A DNA stretch of 64,000 bases, from assembly GCF_003259185.1 (NCBI RefSeq), contig NZ_QGMP01000001.1, positions 310,001 through 374,000 on the forward strand, read 5' to 3'. This stretch comes from Isoalcanivorax indicus (GTDB lineage: Bacteria > Pseudomonadota > Gammaproteobacteria > Pseudomonadales > Alcanivoracaceae). Below the pieces are notes generated by a model. It made no database searches. It saw only the letters and a list, made by a program, of their open reading frames with translations, and was not told the DNA's origin. Every line of letters begins with the position of its first letter. Position 1 is the first letter of the stretch. The translations under genes were made by a program, and so were the position numbers. This document shows, piece by piece, positions 33,810-47,881 of this stretch.

Positions 33810-34859
33810 TTGAGCCACCCCGCACCTGACTCCATTTGCATCCTGCGTCTGTCCGCCATTGGTGATGCCTGCAATGCCGCATCGGTAGTTCAGGCGATTC
33901 AGCGGCATTATCCGCAGACCCGCATCACCTGGGTGATTGGCCGTGTCGAGGCGGCGTTGCTGGGTCACCTGCCCGGAATCGAGTTCATCATCTTTGACAA
34001 GCACCGGGGCTGGCATGCCTATCGAGATCTGTACAAGACTCTGGCAGGGCGGCGCTTCGATGTGTTGTTGCATATGCAGCTGGCCTTGCGCGCCAATATC
34101 GCCAGCCTGTGTATCCGTGCGCGTCGGCGCATCGGTTTTGACCGGGCGCGCGCCAAGGAGCTGCATGGGCTGTTTATCAACGAGCGCATCGCGCCCCGGG
34201 AGGGCATGCACGTGCTGGACGGGTTTCGTCAGTTCGCCACGGCCATCGGCGTGCCGGTGGCGCCGCCAGAGTGGGCGCTGCCCGTGGCCGAGGCGGATCG
34301 CGACTGGGCGCGCGCGCAGCGGGTGGCGGGCGCCCGAGGCCACGTGATTCTGGTGCCTGCCGCCTCGGCGCTGGAGCGCAACTGGCGTGTCGAGCGCTAC
34401 GCGGCGCTGGCAGCTCATGCGGTGGCTCAGGGGTTTGCGGTGTACCTGTGTGGTGGCCCCACGGATACCGAACGGCGCCTGGCGGCCGAGATCACGGCGC
34501 ACAGCAGCGTGCCGCTGGTCGATCTGGTAGGGCGTAGCAGCCTGCGCCAGTTGTATGCGCTGTTGCAGCAGGCCAGTCTGGTCGTGGCGCCGGATACCGG
34601 GCCGGTGCACATGGCGGTGGCGGCGGGTACGCCGGTGATCGGGCTGTACGGCCACAGCAATCCGGATCGCACTGGCCCTTATCTGTTTCGTGAATATGTG
34701 GTGGATACCTACCACAGCGCTCTGGCTGCCCAGCGCGGCAAGACTGCGGAGCAGACGCGTTGGGGCCAGCGTGTCTACGGGGATGATCTGATGGATGCCA
34801 TCACGGTGGAACAGGTCACGGCGATGTTCGACCGGGTGGTGGCGGAGCGAGGGCTATGA
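33810..34859 (+). CDS. LPS heptosyltransferase (glycosyltransferase family 9)
   Basis: The start is probably a TTG at 33810, nine bases after GAGAGG; an ATG at 33801 directly abuts that site and is less likely. The 349-residue protein has the GT9 entry ILRLSAIGDACNAA, a core LVPAASALERNWRVERYAAL (nucleotide-heptose binding) and VAPDTGPVHMAVAAGTPVIGLYG. It should transfer heptose from ADP-heptose to Kdo or to heptose I. It is the only GT9 gene in the window, so a second heptosyltransferase must be elsewhere or absent. It overlaps gmhB by four bases. Confidence 0.88.
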   Translation: MSHPAPDSICILRLSAIGDACNAASVVQAIQRHYPQTRITWVIGRVEAALLGHLPGIEFIIFDKHRGWHAYRDLYKTLAGRRFDVLLHMQLALRANIASLCIRARRRIGFDRARAKELHGLFINERIAPREGMHVLDGFRQFATAIGVPVAPPEWALPVAEADRDWARAQRVAGARGHVILVPAASALERNWRVERYAALAAHAVAQGFAVYLCGGPTDTERRLAAEITAHSSVPLVDLVGRSSLRQLYALLQQASLVVAPDTGPVHMAVAAGTPVIGLYGHSNPDRTGPYLFREYVVDTYHSALAAQRGKTAEQTRWGQRVYGDDLMDAITVEQVTAMFDRVVAERGL

Positions 34860-35425
34860 GCGCAGGCCAGGGTGTCCGGGCGGCCTTTCTGGATCGCGAT
34901 GGCGTGATCAATGTGGATCATGGCTACGTGTACCGGCCGGAGGATGTGACCTTCATCGACGGTGTGTTCGAGGCCTGCCGGCATTTGCAGTCACTGGGCT
35001 ATCGGCTGATTGTTGTCACCAATCAATCCGGCATTGCCCGGGGATATTTCACCGAAGCAGATTTTCATGCGCTGTGTGACTGGATGCGAGCACGTTTCCA
35101 GGAGCAGGGCGTGACACTGGATGCCATTTATTTCTGCCCGCATCACCCGGACAAGGGGCAGGGCGAGTATCGCCAGCAGTGTGATTGCCGCAAACCGGCG
35201 CCGGGCATGCTGTTGCAGGCGATTCGTGAGCACGGTATCGACCCGGCGCGCAGTCTGATGCTGGGCGACAAGGGGGCTGACATGCAGGCGGCGGCGGGGG
35301 CCGGTGTCGGGCGGCGCATTCTGGTGCGCTCCGGGCAGACCTTCAGCCCCGAGGATGCGGCGCTGGCCGATGAAATCTGGGACAGCGTCGGTGATGCGGT
35401 GTCGCGGGTACAGGACGAGGGCTGA
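34856..35425 (+). CDS. gmhB: D-glycero-beta-D-manno-heptose 1,7-bisphosphate 7-phosphatase
   Basis: This 189-residue HAD phosphatase has the nucleophile DXD at D13/D15 (AFLDRDGVINVD), VTNQSGIARG as motif II, the zinc ligands C93, H95, C108 and C110 (YFCPHH...CDCRKP), and LMLGDKGADMQAA as motif IV. This zinc-loop form is diagnostic of GmhB. It hydrolyses the 7-phosphate before HldE adds AMP. It overlaps the heptosyltransferase stop by four bases and is followed after three bases by waaA. Confidence 0.95.
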   Translation: MSAGQGVRAAFLDRDGVINVDHGYVYRPEDVTFIDGVFEACRHLQSLGYRLIVVTNQSGIARGYFTEADFHALCDWMRARFQEQGVTLDAIYFCPHHPDKGQGEYRQQCDCRKPAPGMLLQAIREHGIDPARSLMLGDKGADMQAAAGAGVGRRILVRSGQTFSPEDAALADEIWDSVGDAVSRVQDEG

Positions 35426-35428
35426 GCC

Positions 35429-36694
35429 ATGTATCGCTTGCTCTATTCCGTGCTGCTGATACTGCTGTCGCCGCTGGTGCTGGCACGCATGCTCTGGCCG
35501 CGCCGGGGCAAACCGCATTACGGGCGCCGCTGGAACGAATTGCTGGGGGGCGGCCCGGTCACGCCCCCGGGGGGGCTGTGGTTCCATGCGGTCAGCGTAG
35601 GGGAAGTGGTGGCTGCAACGCCGGTGATCCGTCGCCTGCGCGAGGCTTTTCCTGCGCAACCGATCCTGTTGACCACCACCACCACCACCGGAGCAGAAGC
35701 CGCCCGGGGATTGCTGGCCGATCCCATGATTCGCCATGCCTATGCGCCCCTTGATCTGCCCGGTGCTGTCGCCCGCTTCCTGCGCCGCCACCGTCCGACG
35801 GCCCTGCTGCTGATGGAAACTGAGCTCTGGCCCAATCAGCTCGCGGCCTGTGGTCGGCGGGGGTTGCCGGTGGTGCTGCTCAATGCGCGCTTGTCGGAGC
35901 GTTCCTGCCAGCGTTATGCGCGCTTCGCCGGTCTGTTTCGCAGCCTCAGCCAGCACCTGACCCTGCTGTTGTGCCAGCACAACGACGATGCGGCGCGATT
36001 CGCGCTTCTGGGGGTGGCGCGCGAGCGGCTGCATGTCACCGGGTCGGTGAAGTTTGACATCACGTACGACGATCAGGTGTATGCGGCGGGTGCGGCGTTG
36101 CGCCAGCAGTGGGGCGCGCAGCGACCGGTATGGATTGCGGCCAGCACGCATGCGGGCGAGGAAGAGCAGGTGCTGGCGGCCTTCGAGCAGGTTCGCGTGC
36201 AGCATCCTGAGGCCTTGCTGGTACTGGTGCCGCGCCATCCGCAGCGCTTTGATGACGTGGCCGGGATATGTCGCAGTCGCGGGCTGGCCATGGTGCGGCG
36301 CACCGAGGGGCGGCCGGTCAGTGCGGCGACGCAGGTGTATCTGGGCGACACCATGGGCGAACTGCCGGTGATGTTTGCCGCCGCCGATCTGGCATTTGTG
36401 GGCGGCAGCCTGGTGCCTGTAGGCGGGCACAATCTGCTGGAACCCGCTGCGCTGGGGCGGGCGGCGCTGACCGGGCCGCATTACTTCAATTTCAGTGATA
36501 TTACGGCTCAGCTTTGCGCCCGCGGCGCGGTGCGTGAGGTCGCCGACGCAGTGATGTTGGCGCAGACGGTGTCCGCGCTGCTGGGTGACCCGGCCGCGAG
36601 GGCAGCGATGGGCGAGGCGGGGCAAGCCGTAGTGCATGCCAATCAGGGCGCTCTGGAGCGGACGCTCGCAGCCCTGACAGAGGTACTCGGGTAG
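35429..36694 (+). CDS. waaA: 3-deoxy-D-manno-octulosonic acid (Kdo) transferase, copy 1
   Basis: This 421-residue GT30 enzyme has an N-terminal membrane anchor (residues 4-20), FHAVSVGEVVAATPV (catalytic glutamate region), METELWPN, WIAASTHAGEEEQVL and the C-terminal VGGSLVPVGGHNLLEP. It transfers Kdo from CMP-Kdo to lipid IVA. A second full-length copy occurs at 38509. This copy is directly downstream of gmhB, the position expected for a core-gene operon. It converges with kdkA; a GTAGGCT/AGCCTAC inverted repeat spans the 3' ends at 36691-36717. Confidence 0.94.
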   Translation: MYRLLYSVLLILLSPLVLARMLWPRRGKPHYGRRWNELLGGGPVTPPGGLWFHAVSVGEVVAATPVIRRLREAFPAQPILLTTTTTTGAEAARGLLADPMIRHAYAPLDLPGAVARFLRRHRPTALLLMETELWPNQLAACGRRGLPVVLLNARLSERSCQRYARFAGLFRSLSQHLTLLLCQHNDDAARFALLGVARERLHVTGSVKFDITYDDQVYAAGAALRQQWGAQRPVWIAASTHAGEEEQVLAAFEQVRVQHPEALLVLVPRHPQRFDDVAGICRSRGLAMVRRTEGRPVSAATQVYLGDTMGELPVMFAAADLAFVGGSLVPVGGHNLLEPAALGRAALTGPHYFNFSDITAQLCARGAVREVADAVMLAQTVSALLGDPAARAAMGEAGQAVVHANQGALERTLAALTEVLG

Positions 36695-36713
36695 GCTGTG
36701 CTCAGGCGAGAGC

Positions 36714-37451
36714 CTACAAGGGGAAGGTGTCGGCGTAGCCTTTCAGCAGGTGCGCCACGTCGTCATGCTGAACATGCCAGTGCGCATGCAACCCGGCTTC
36801 CTTGCGCAGCGAGCGCTGCAGTCGATCCAGATTGGCCTGTTGCCAGCGCCCGGGGGCGCGCTCACGGCACTTGTCGAAATCGATCAGCCAGACCCGGTCC
36901 TGCGCATCCAGCAGAATGTTGTGGGCATTCAGGTCTGCATGCCAGATTCCCGCAGTATGCAGCCGGGCAATGACCCGGCCTGTCTCGGCCCAGACGGCGG
37001 CTGGCAAGGGGCCTTCCTGCAGCAGCGCCACCAGATCCCGGGCATCGGGGATGCGCTCGATCATCAGCGCGGCTCGGTAGGTCAGCAGGGTGTCCGGCAG
37101 CAGTGCGGCGGCGCAGGGGCGCGGCACGGGCAGACCGGCATCACGCATCATCGCCAGCAAACGGAATTCGCGCATCGCGCGGGTGCTGGCCTCGGGCTGG
37201 CGCAGATAGCGGTCGCCCAGCAGCGGCGCCAGCAGCCCGCCGCGACGATAGTGGCGCAGCACCATGTGCCGGTCGCCATCCTGCACGAACCAGGTGGTGC
37301 CGCGTCCGGTGGCGGTGCCGGTGACGGCATCGCGGGCGTACCAGTGTTCCGGGTCGAAGCAGGCGGGTGAAAAGTCACTGAAGCAGGCCGGGTCATACAG
37401 GAAGCGGTTCCTGCCTGCCGTCAGCCGTTGCAGCGTCGCTGTGGCGGTCAT
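36714..37451 (-). CDS. kdkA: 3-deoxy-D-manno-octulosonic acid kinase
   Basis: The ATG at 37451 overlaps the lpxL stop (ATGA); an upstream in-frame extension lies inside lpxL. The 245-residue protein is a KdkA/RfaP-type LPS kinase with YRRGGLLAPLLGDRYL, a catalytic loop WHADLNAHNILLD and LIDFDKCR as metal-binding motif. It phosphorylates Kdo at position 4 of a mono-Kdo lipid A, as in Haemophilus and Vibrio. Its presence suggests that at least one of the two WaaA enzymes adds only a single Kdo, which is inference. Confidence 0.93.
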   Translation of the reverse strand: MTATATLQRLTAGRNRFLYDPACFSDFSPACFDPEHWYARDAVTGTATGRGTTWFVQDGDRHMVLRHYRRGGLLAPLLGDRYLRQPEASTRAMREFRLLAMMRDAGLPVPRPCAAALLPDTLLTYRAALMIERIPDARDLVALLQEGPLPAAVWAETGRVIARLHTAGIWHADLNAHNILLDAQDRVWLIDFDKCRERAPGRWQQANLDRLQRSLRKEAGLHAHWHVQHDDVAHLLKGYADTFPL

Positions 37452-38383
37452 GGCCGCGCTGCCTTGCGATAGGGGTTGTGGCCATCGGGCTGATGCTTGA
37501 AGCGTCGATGGACCCACAGATACTGCTCCGGTGCCTTGAGGACTTCAGCTTCGATCAGGGCGTTGATATGAGTCGCGTCGGCCTCATCGTCCCCGCTGGG
37601 GAAATCGCTCAGGGGGGCACTGAAACAGATCCGGTAGCGGCCCCCGGGCAAACGGAAGTGCGACACCATCACCACGGGCGAACCGCTCATGCGCGCGAGC
37701 CGCGATGTCGCCGTGATCGTGGCGGCGGGCACACCGAAGAAGGGCGCGAAGACGGCATGCTTGAGGCCGTAGTCCTGGTCCGGGGCGTACCAGAGCACGC
37801 CGCCGTTGCGCAATGCGCGAACCATGCCGCGAATATCCTTGCGGTCGATATAGGCTTCGGTGGTGCTACCCGCGCCCCGGCCCCGGCTGATCATGCGTTC
37901 GAGCACCGGGTTATTGTTGGGCCGGTGGACCGCGCTCAGCGGCACGTACCGGGGAATCAGGCGGCTGCCCACATCAATGGTGTTCATGTGCATGCCCACC
38001 AGCAGGACCCCTTTGCCCTGTGCCTTGGCGGCCTGGATGTGCTCCAGCCCCTCGATTTCCAGGCGAGCGTCCAGATCAATGCGGCTGTTGGCGTAGGTAC
38101 CGGCGATCTCCAGCATGGTTTCGCCGGTGCTGATCACCGCCCGGCGGGCCAGATCACGACGTTCGGCCTCGGGCAGGTCAGGAAAGCACAGATCGATATT
38201 GGTGCAGGCGATATGCCGACGGTTGCCGCCGATTCGCCAGACCAGTCGGCCAAGGCCCCGGCCCAGTGCCAGCAGCGCATTCCAGGGGAGTTGCCCGATC
38301 AGCCAGATCAGGCCGACAACGCACCAGGTGCCCCAGTAACGCGGGTGGGCCAGTGAGGTGGGGCGAGGGTTCGGCTGCTTCAT
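37448..38383 (-). CDS. Lipid A biosynthesis lauroyl-type acyltransferase
   Basis: The ATG at 38383 follows GGAA by eight bases. The 311-residue protein is an LpxL/HtrB family acyltransferase with one membrane helix (about 18-38) and the catalytic HX4D motif as H132...D137 (MHMNTIDVG). YAPDQDYG and WVHRRFKHQP are also conserved. It adds a secondary acyl chain to Kdo-lipid IVA. LpxL versus LpxM cannot be decided from sequence alone, although the overall pattern is LpxL-like. It is coupled by a four-base overlap to kdkA and diverges from the second waaA. Confidence 0.9.
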   Translation of the reverse strand: MKQPNPRPTSLAHPRYWGTWCVVGLIWLIGQLPWNALLALGRGLGRLVWRIGGNRRHIACTNIDLCFPDLPEAERRDLARRAVISTGETMLEIAGTYANSRIDLDARLEIEGLEHIQAAKAQGKGVLLVGMHMNTIDVGSRLIPRYVPLSAVHRPNNNPVLERMISRGRGAGSTTEAYIDRKDIRGMVRALRNGGVLWYAPDQDYGLKHAVFAPFFGVPAATITATSRLARMSGSPVVMVSHFRLPGGRYRICFSAPLSDFPSGDDEADATHINALIEAEVLKAPEQYLWVHRRFKHQPDGHNPYRKAARP

Positions 38384-38508
38384 CAACGGGTTCCGGCATG
38401 CAAAGCCTGCAAGTGTACTGACCCGTCTGCGGGGCTGCCACTGGCCGCGTGACGACAGCGCCTGTGCTATCCTTGCGGTCCTGTCATGGATGCAGACGAT
38501 GGACCGTA

Positions 38509-39819
38509 ATGACCCGCCTTGCCTATAGCCTGCTCTGGTATCTGCTGCTGCCCGCCGTGCTCTGGCGGCTCTGGTGGCGAGGCCGTCGGCAGCCGGCGTA
38601 CCGGCGTCGCTGGGGCGAGCGCCTGGCGCTGGGGCTGGGCCGCGACCGTTGCCCGGCGTCCATCTGGGTGCATGCCGTGTCGGTGGGTGAAATGCTGGCC
38701 GCTGAAGCGCTGGTGGAACAGTTGCAGCGCCGCTACCCGGACATGACGGTGGTGCTGACGACCACCTCCTATGCCGCCTCGGCGCAGGTGCGGGCACGCT
38801 TTGGTGATCGCGTGCTGCACGTCTACTGCCCCTGGGATCTGCCTGATGCCCTGCGGCGATTTTTCCGTGCCTTCAATCCGCGCCTTGTCCTGCTCATGGA
38901 AACCGAGCTGTGGCCGAACATGATTGCTTTGGCACGCCAGGAAGCGGTGCCGGTGTTGCTGGTCAACGGGCGCCTGTCGGAGCGTGCTTTCCGTGGCTAC
39001 CGGCGGTTGCCGGGATTGACGGTGCCGATGGTGACCGGGTTGTCCGCCGTGCTGGTGCAATCGTCCGCCGATGCCGCCCGGTTCCGGGTGCTGGGCGCGC
39101 ACCCCGAGACCATCTCGATCACCGGCAGCATCAAGTTCGATACCGATCTCACCCGTTTGCGACCCGTGTCGGAGGCCCTGCGCGCGGGCTGGGCCGGGCG
39201 CCCGGTGTGGATTGCGGCCAGCACTCACAAGGGCGAAGACGAGCAGGTGCTGGCGGCGCATCAGGCGGTGATGCGCACCTGCCCCGAGGCCCTGCTGGTG
39301 CTGGTGCCTCGCCACCCCGAGCGCTTCCCGCGTGTGGCGGCGCTGGTGACGGCAGCCGGTTACCGCATGGCCCGGCGCAGCGCGAGTGAGCCGGTCAGCG
39401 CGGTCACCCAGGTCTATCTGGGCGATACCATGGGGGACTTGCAGGCCCTGTTCGGAGCGGTGGACGTGGCGTTTGTGGGCGGCTCCCTGGTGCCTGCGGG
39501 CGGGCACAACCTGCTCGAGCCAGCGGCCTGGGGCAAGCCGGTACTCAGTGGGCCAGGGCTGGATAATTTCCGCGCCATTGCCGCCTTGCTGGACGAGGCG
39601 GGTGCCTTGACCCGGGTGGGTGATGCGCAGACGCTGGCGGCGGCGGTCAGTGCCTTGCTGGCGGATCCGGCGCGCCGTCAGCGCCAGGGCGCCGCCGCAG
39701 CGGCCGTGGTGGCCGCCAATACCGGCGCGCTGGCGCAGACGTTACGTGTGGTCAACGAGCAAGCGCAGGATCAGTTGTTGAGCGGGCTCTCGTCGCGAAC
39801 CCGGTCCAGCTCCACCTGA
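38509..39819 (+). CDS. Kdo transferase (GT30), copy 2
   Basis: The ATG at 38509 (MTRLAYSLLWYLLLP) is chosen; the frame extends upstream without a good site. The 436-residue product has every block of WaaA: membrane anchor, VHAVSVGEMLAAEALVEQL, METELWPN, WIAASTHKGEDEQVL and VGGSLVPAGGHNLLEP. It is about as long as copy 1 and intact, so it is not a pseudogene. Which of the two makes the main Kdo linkage cannot be told. Its last 49 bases overlap the convergent tolC gene. Confidence 0.92.
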   Translation: MTRLAYSLLWYLLLPAVLWRLWWRGRRQPAYRRRWGERLALGLGRDRCPASIWVHAVSVGEMLAAEALVEQLQRRYPDMTVVLTTTSYAASAQVRARFGDRVLHVYCPWDLPDALRRFFRAFNPRLVLLMETELWPNMIALARQEAVPVLLVNGRLSERAFRGYRRLPGLTVPMVTGLSAVLVQSSADAARFRVLGAHPETISITGSIKFDTDLTRLRPVSEALRAGWAGRPVWIAASTHKGEDEQVLAAHQAVMRTCPEALLVLVPRHPERFPRVAALVTAAGYRMARRSASEPVSAVTQVYLGDTMGDLQALFGAVDVAFVGGSLVPAGGHNLLEPAAWGKPVLSGPGLDNFRAIAALLDEAGALTRVGDAQTLAAAVSALLADPARRQRQGAAAAAVVAANTGALAQTLRVVNEQAQDQLLSGLSSRTRSSST

Positions 39820-41159
39820 TTCATGGGTTCCAGCCAGTTATTCACCTGCTGAATGTCCTGTTCTTCCAGCACGCCAGCCAGGGCTTTCAGCCCCAGGCTG
39901 TCGATGATGTAGTCGTAGCGGGCGTTGGCGTAGTCACGGCGTGCTGCGAACAGGGTCCGCTGGGCATTGAGCACATCCACGATATTCCGCGTACCGACTT
40001 CATAACCGGCCTCGGTGGCTTCCAGTGCCGATTCTGCAGACCGGATGGCCTGGGCCCGGGCGGTGATGCGCTGGGCGTTGGCGCTGACCATGCGGTAGGT
40101 GGCCAGCGTCTGCTGGCCGACATCGCGCCAGGTCTGCTGGTAGATGTCCTGGCTGGCGGCATGGCGCAGGGCCGCCTGCTTGCGGCGGCTGTTCAGCCCG
40201 CCGCCGGCAAACAGCGGCATGTTGACCTCAATGCCGTAGGCGGTGCTGTTGATGTCCTGGCCAGTCGTGCCGAGCCCGCCCGGTAGGTCAAGGTCGGTCC
40301 TGTAGCGCTGGTGCTGCGCCACCAGATCCACGGTGGGCGCCATGGCAGCGGTTTCCTGTCGGGCCAGGTACCGGGTGGCCTCGCTCTCGTGCAGGCTGGC
40401 CAGAATGCCGGGATTCTGTTGCCGTGCCAGCTCGACCCACTGGCTGGGCTCTGCGGGTTCCGGGCCCGACAGCGGCAGTTCCTCGCGCAGCGCCGCCAGG
40501 CTTTGCCAGGTGCGCCCGGTCAGGGCTTCCAGACGGTCACGGGCAATGTCGAACTCGGACTCCAGCACGATCAGTTCCACCCGGGTCAGGTCATAGGCGG
40601 CTTCGGCCTCGTAGACATCGGTGATCGGCACCAGGCCGACATCGAAGCGCTCCCGGGTCTGTTCCAGCTGGCGGCCGATGGCACGTTCTTCGGCGCGAAT
40701 CGAGGTCAGGTTCTCCCAGGCGCGCAGCACACCGAAGTACTGCTCCGACACCCGCAAAAAGAAATCCTGGCGGGCCTGCTGGAAATTGGCGGCGGCCACA
40801 GAGGTGGCGGAATCCGCCTGCTTGTAGGCATTCCAGGCGCCCGGGCGGAACAGCGGCTGAGCCAGGGTGAAGGTCAGCGTCTGGTCAGTGGAATCCTGGG
40901 AAGGGATGCCCAGGTCGGGGAATTCCCGGCGGCTTTCCAGCCAGCTGTAGGAGGCATTCAGGCTGGGCAGCAGCCCGGCCCGGCCCTGTGTCACGTTCTG
41001 TTGCTCGGCTTCCCAGGTGCGCAGCGCGGCGCTCCACTGGGAGTCCGCCTGCCAGGCAGACTCCAGCACATCGGCCAGCGTAGCGGCACGTGCGCCGACG
41101 GCGCTGTTCATGAGCACCAGTGCCACGAGGGCAGCAAATAGACGGTATGGACTGCGCAT
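39771..41159 (-). CDS. tolC: TolC-family outer membrane efflux/secretion channel
   Basis: This 462-residue protein has a signal peptide (MRSPYRLFAALVALVLMNSA then GARA cleavage) and two OEP repeats. Family features are AEAAYDLTRVELIVLES in repeat one and EATEAGYEVGTRNIVDVLNA in repeat two. It forms the outer-membrane exit duct for RND pumps and type I secretion. The gene sits between waaA and thiC, as in P. aeruginosa. Its last codons lie in the 3' end of the convergent waaA copy. It diverges from thiC across 231 bases. Confidence 0.93.
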   Translation of the reverse strand: MRSPYRLFAALVALVLMNSAVGARAATLADVLESAWQADSQWSAALRTWEAEQQNVTQGRAGLLPSLNASYSWLESRREFPDLGIPSQDSTDQTLTFTLAQPLFRPGAWNAYKQADSATSVAAANFQQARQDFFLRVSEQYFGVLRAWENLTSIRAEERAIGRQLEQTRERFDVGLVPITDVYEAEAAYDLTRVELIVLESEFDIARDRLEALTGRTWQSLAALREELPLSGPEPAEPSQWVELARQQNPGILASLHESEATRYLARQETAAMAPTVDLVAQHQRYRTDLDLPGGLGTTGQDINSTAYGIEVNMPLFAGGGLNSRRKQAALRHAASQDIYQQTWRDVGQQTLATYRMVSANAQRITARAQAIRSAESALEATEAGYEVGTRNIVDVLNAQRTLFAARRDYANARYDYIIDSLGLKALAGVLEEQDIQQVNNWLEPMNQVELDRVRDESPLNN

Positions 41160-43931
<2,772 letters not shown>

Positions 43932-43935
<4 letters not shown>

Positions 43936-44399
43936 GCACTATGACCCGGCGCCAACGGTATCGCGTCGATCTGCGCGAGATGATGGTGCAGTGCGAGACC
44001 AATTACCTGCACCTGATGCGGTTGATGCCGCTGCTGCAGGAGCGGGACGCCGTGCACCTGACCCTGCCGGCGTCAGACCAGTCGCCGCGAGGCGTGGCGG
44101 TGCGGGTGCTGGAGCGCTGCCGTTATACCACGGTGCTGGAACTCGAGCCCGAGCGCCTGCATGCCCTGCTGCCGGTGCCCGCCCTCACGATACGGCTCTA
44201 CCATGATGCACGCAGCGCCGAGGTGACCGGCGCGCGCCCCTGGCAGCGGGTGCCCGCCCGGCACGACTATCCAAATCCGGGCATGCACCAGCAGGACGAG
44301 AAGCTGCAATGGAATCGCCACCTGGCGGAATGGTTGCGCCATGTGAACGATCACGGTGGACTCCGGCCTGAGACCCGGAGCACGCGTCAGCAAGCCTGA
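43932..44399 (+). CDS. DUF1249 family protein (YqiB-like)
   Basis: This 155-residue protein matches the YqiB/DUF1249 pattern by its start YRVDLREMMVQCETNYLHLM, LELEPERLHALLPVP, and the tail YPNPGMHQQDEKLQWNRHLA. No biochemical function is established for the family. Its gene overlaps nudF by four bases and precedes cpdA, as in E. coli and Pseudomonas. A possible weak hairpin (CACCCGG/CCGGGTG, 44403-44422) follows it. Confidence 0.9.
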
Positions 44400-44494
44400 A
44401 TCCACCCGGTGGGGGCCGGGTGTGTGGGCTGGTCGCTGGAAATCGGCGCGAGCTTTGGTTTATAAGAAGGCTGAACGAAAAGGGAGCGGGGATA

Positions 44495-45319
44495 TTGACG
44501 CACGTGGGTGAAAACAGGCCCCTGCGCGTGGTGCAGTTATCAGACTGTCACCTGTTCGCGGACGAAGCCGGCAAGTTGCTGGGTCTGGAGACACAAGACA
44601 GCCTTGAGCGGGTGCTGGCGCTGGTCCGTGCCGAGCAGCCGCACATGGATCTGTTGCTGGCTACCGGGGATCTGTCACAGGATGCCTCGCCGGAATCCTA
44701 TCGTCGTCTGCGCCGGACCCTGGACGAGAAGCTGGCGCCGCTTGCGGCGCCGATCTACTGGCTGGAGGGCAACCACGACAAGCCGGCCCCGATGCTGTCT
44801 GCCTTGCAGGCTGACCCGTCCCATGTCAGCCCCTGCGTGGCCCGTTTTGGTAACTGGACCTTCGTGATGCTGGATTCGACCATTCCCGGTGAAGTGCCCG
44901 GTGAGTTGTTCGAGGCCGATCTGGCGTTCCTGGATCAGGCGCTGGCGGCCGCGGGCGAGGACCATGTCATGGTCTGCCTGCATCACCATCCGATTCCCAT
45001 GGGCTGCGCCTGGCTGGACACCCAGGTGGTGGCCAGCGCGGACCGTTTCTTTGCCGTGCTCGACCGCTACCCCCGGGTGCGGGCGGTGATCTGGGGCCAC
45101 GTACACCAGGAGTACGCGGGTGAGCGTCACGGCGTGGCCCTGTACTCGGTACCTTCCACCTGTGTGCAGTTCAAACCCGGCAGCGAGGATTTCGCTGTGG
45201 ACGATACCGCCCCCGGTTACCGCTGGTTCGATCTTTATGCCGATGGTCGTATCGAGACACAGGTGTCCCGTGTCGAAGGCGTGCACTTCGAGGTGGACTT
45301 TTCGGTCAAGGGTTACTAG
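44495..45319 (+). CDS. cpdA: 3',5'-cyclic-AMP phosphodiesterase
   Basis: A TTG at 44495 is taken as the start: GGAG-type sequence lies about eight bases upstream and the resulting 274 residues match the length of E. coli CpdA (275). The calcineurin-like metallophosphoesterase motifs are all present: QLSDCHLF, TGDLSQD, GNHDKP, HHHPIPMG and WGHVHQE. It degrades cAMP and so tunes CRP/Vfr regulation. It stands in the conserved nudF-DUF1249-cpdA-yqiA-parE order. Confidence 0.93.
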   Translation: MTHVGENRPLRVVQLSDCHLFADEAGKLLGLETQDSLERVLALVRAEQPHMDLLLATGDLSQDASPESYRRLRRTLDEKLAPLAAPIYWLEGNHDKPAPMLSALQADPSHVSPCVARFGNWTFVMLDSTIPGEVPGELFEADLAFLDQALAAAGEDHVMVCLHHHPIPMGCAWLDTQVVASADRFFAVLDRYPRVRAVIWGHVHQEYAGERHGVALYSVPSTCVQFKPGSEDFAVDDTAPGYRWFDLYADGRIETQVSRVEGVHFEVDFSVKGY

Positions 45320-45372
45320 TGTCCGTGGCACCCCTCGCGGGGAGCTGATGCCACCGCACAGGAAACCCGATT

Positions 45373-47861
<2,489 letters not shown>

Positions 47862-47881
47862 GCCTCGGTAGCGAGTAATCC

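Noticed and set aside
36691-36717. Hairpin at the end of waaA copy 1 as a terminator
   Set aside because: A 7-base stem exists, but there is no T-run on either strand and half of it lies in kdkA coding sequence, so I did not list it as a terminator.
38384-38797. N-terminal extension of the lpxL-type acyltransferase
   Set aside because: The extra 138 codons are low-complexity Pro/Arg-rich, run antisense through waaA copy 2, and the ATG at 38383 has a good ribosome binding site and the family start.
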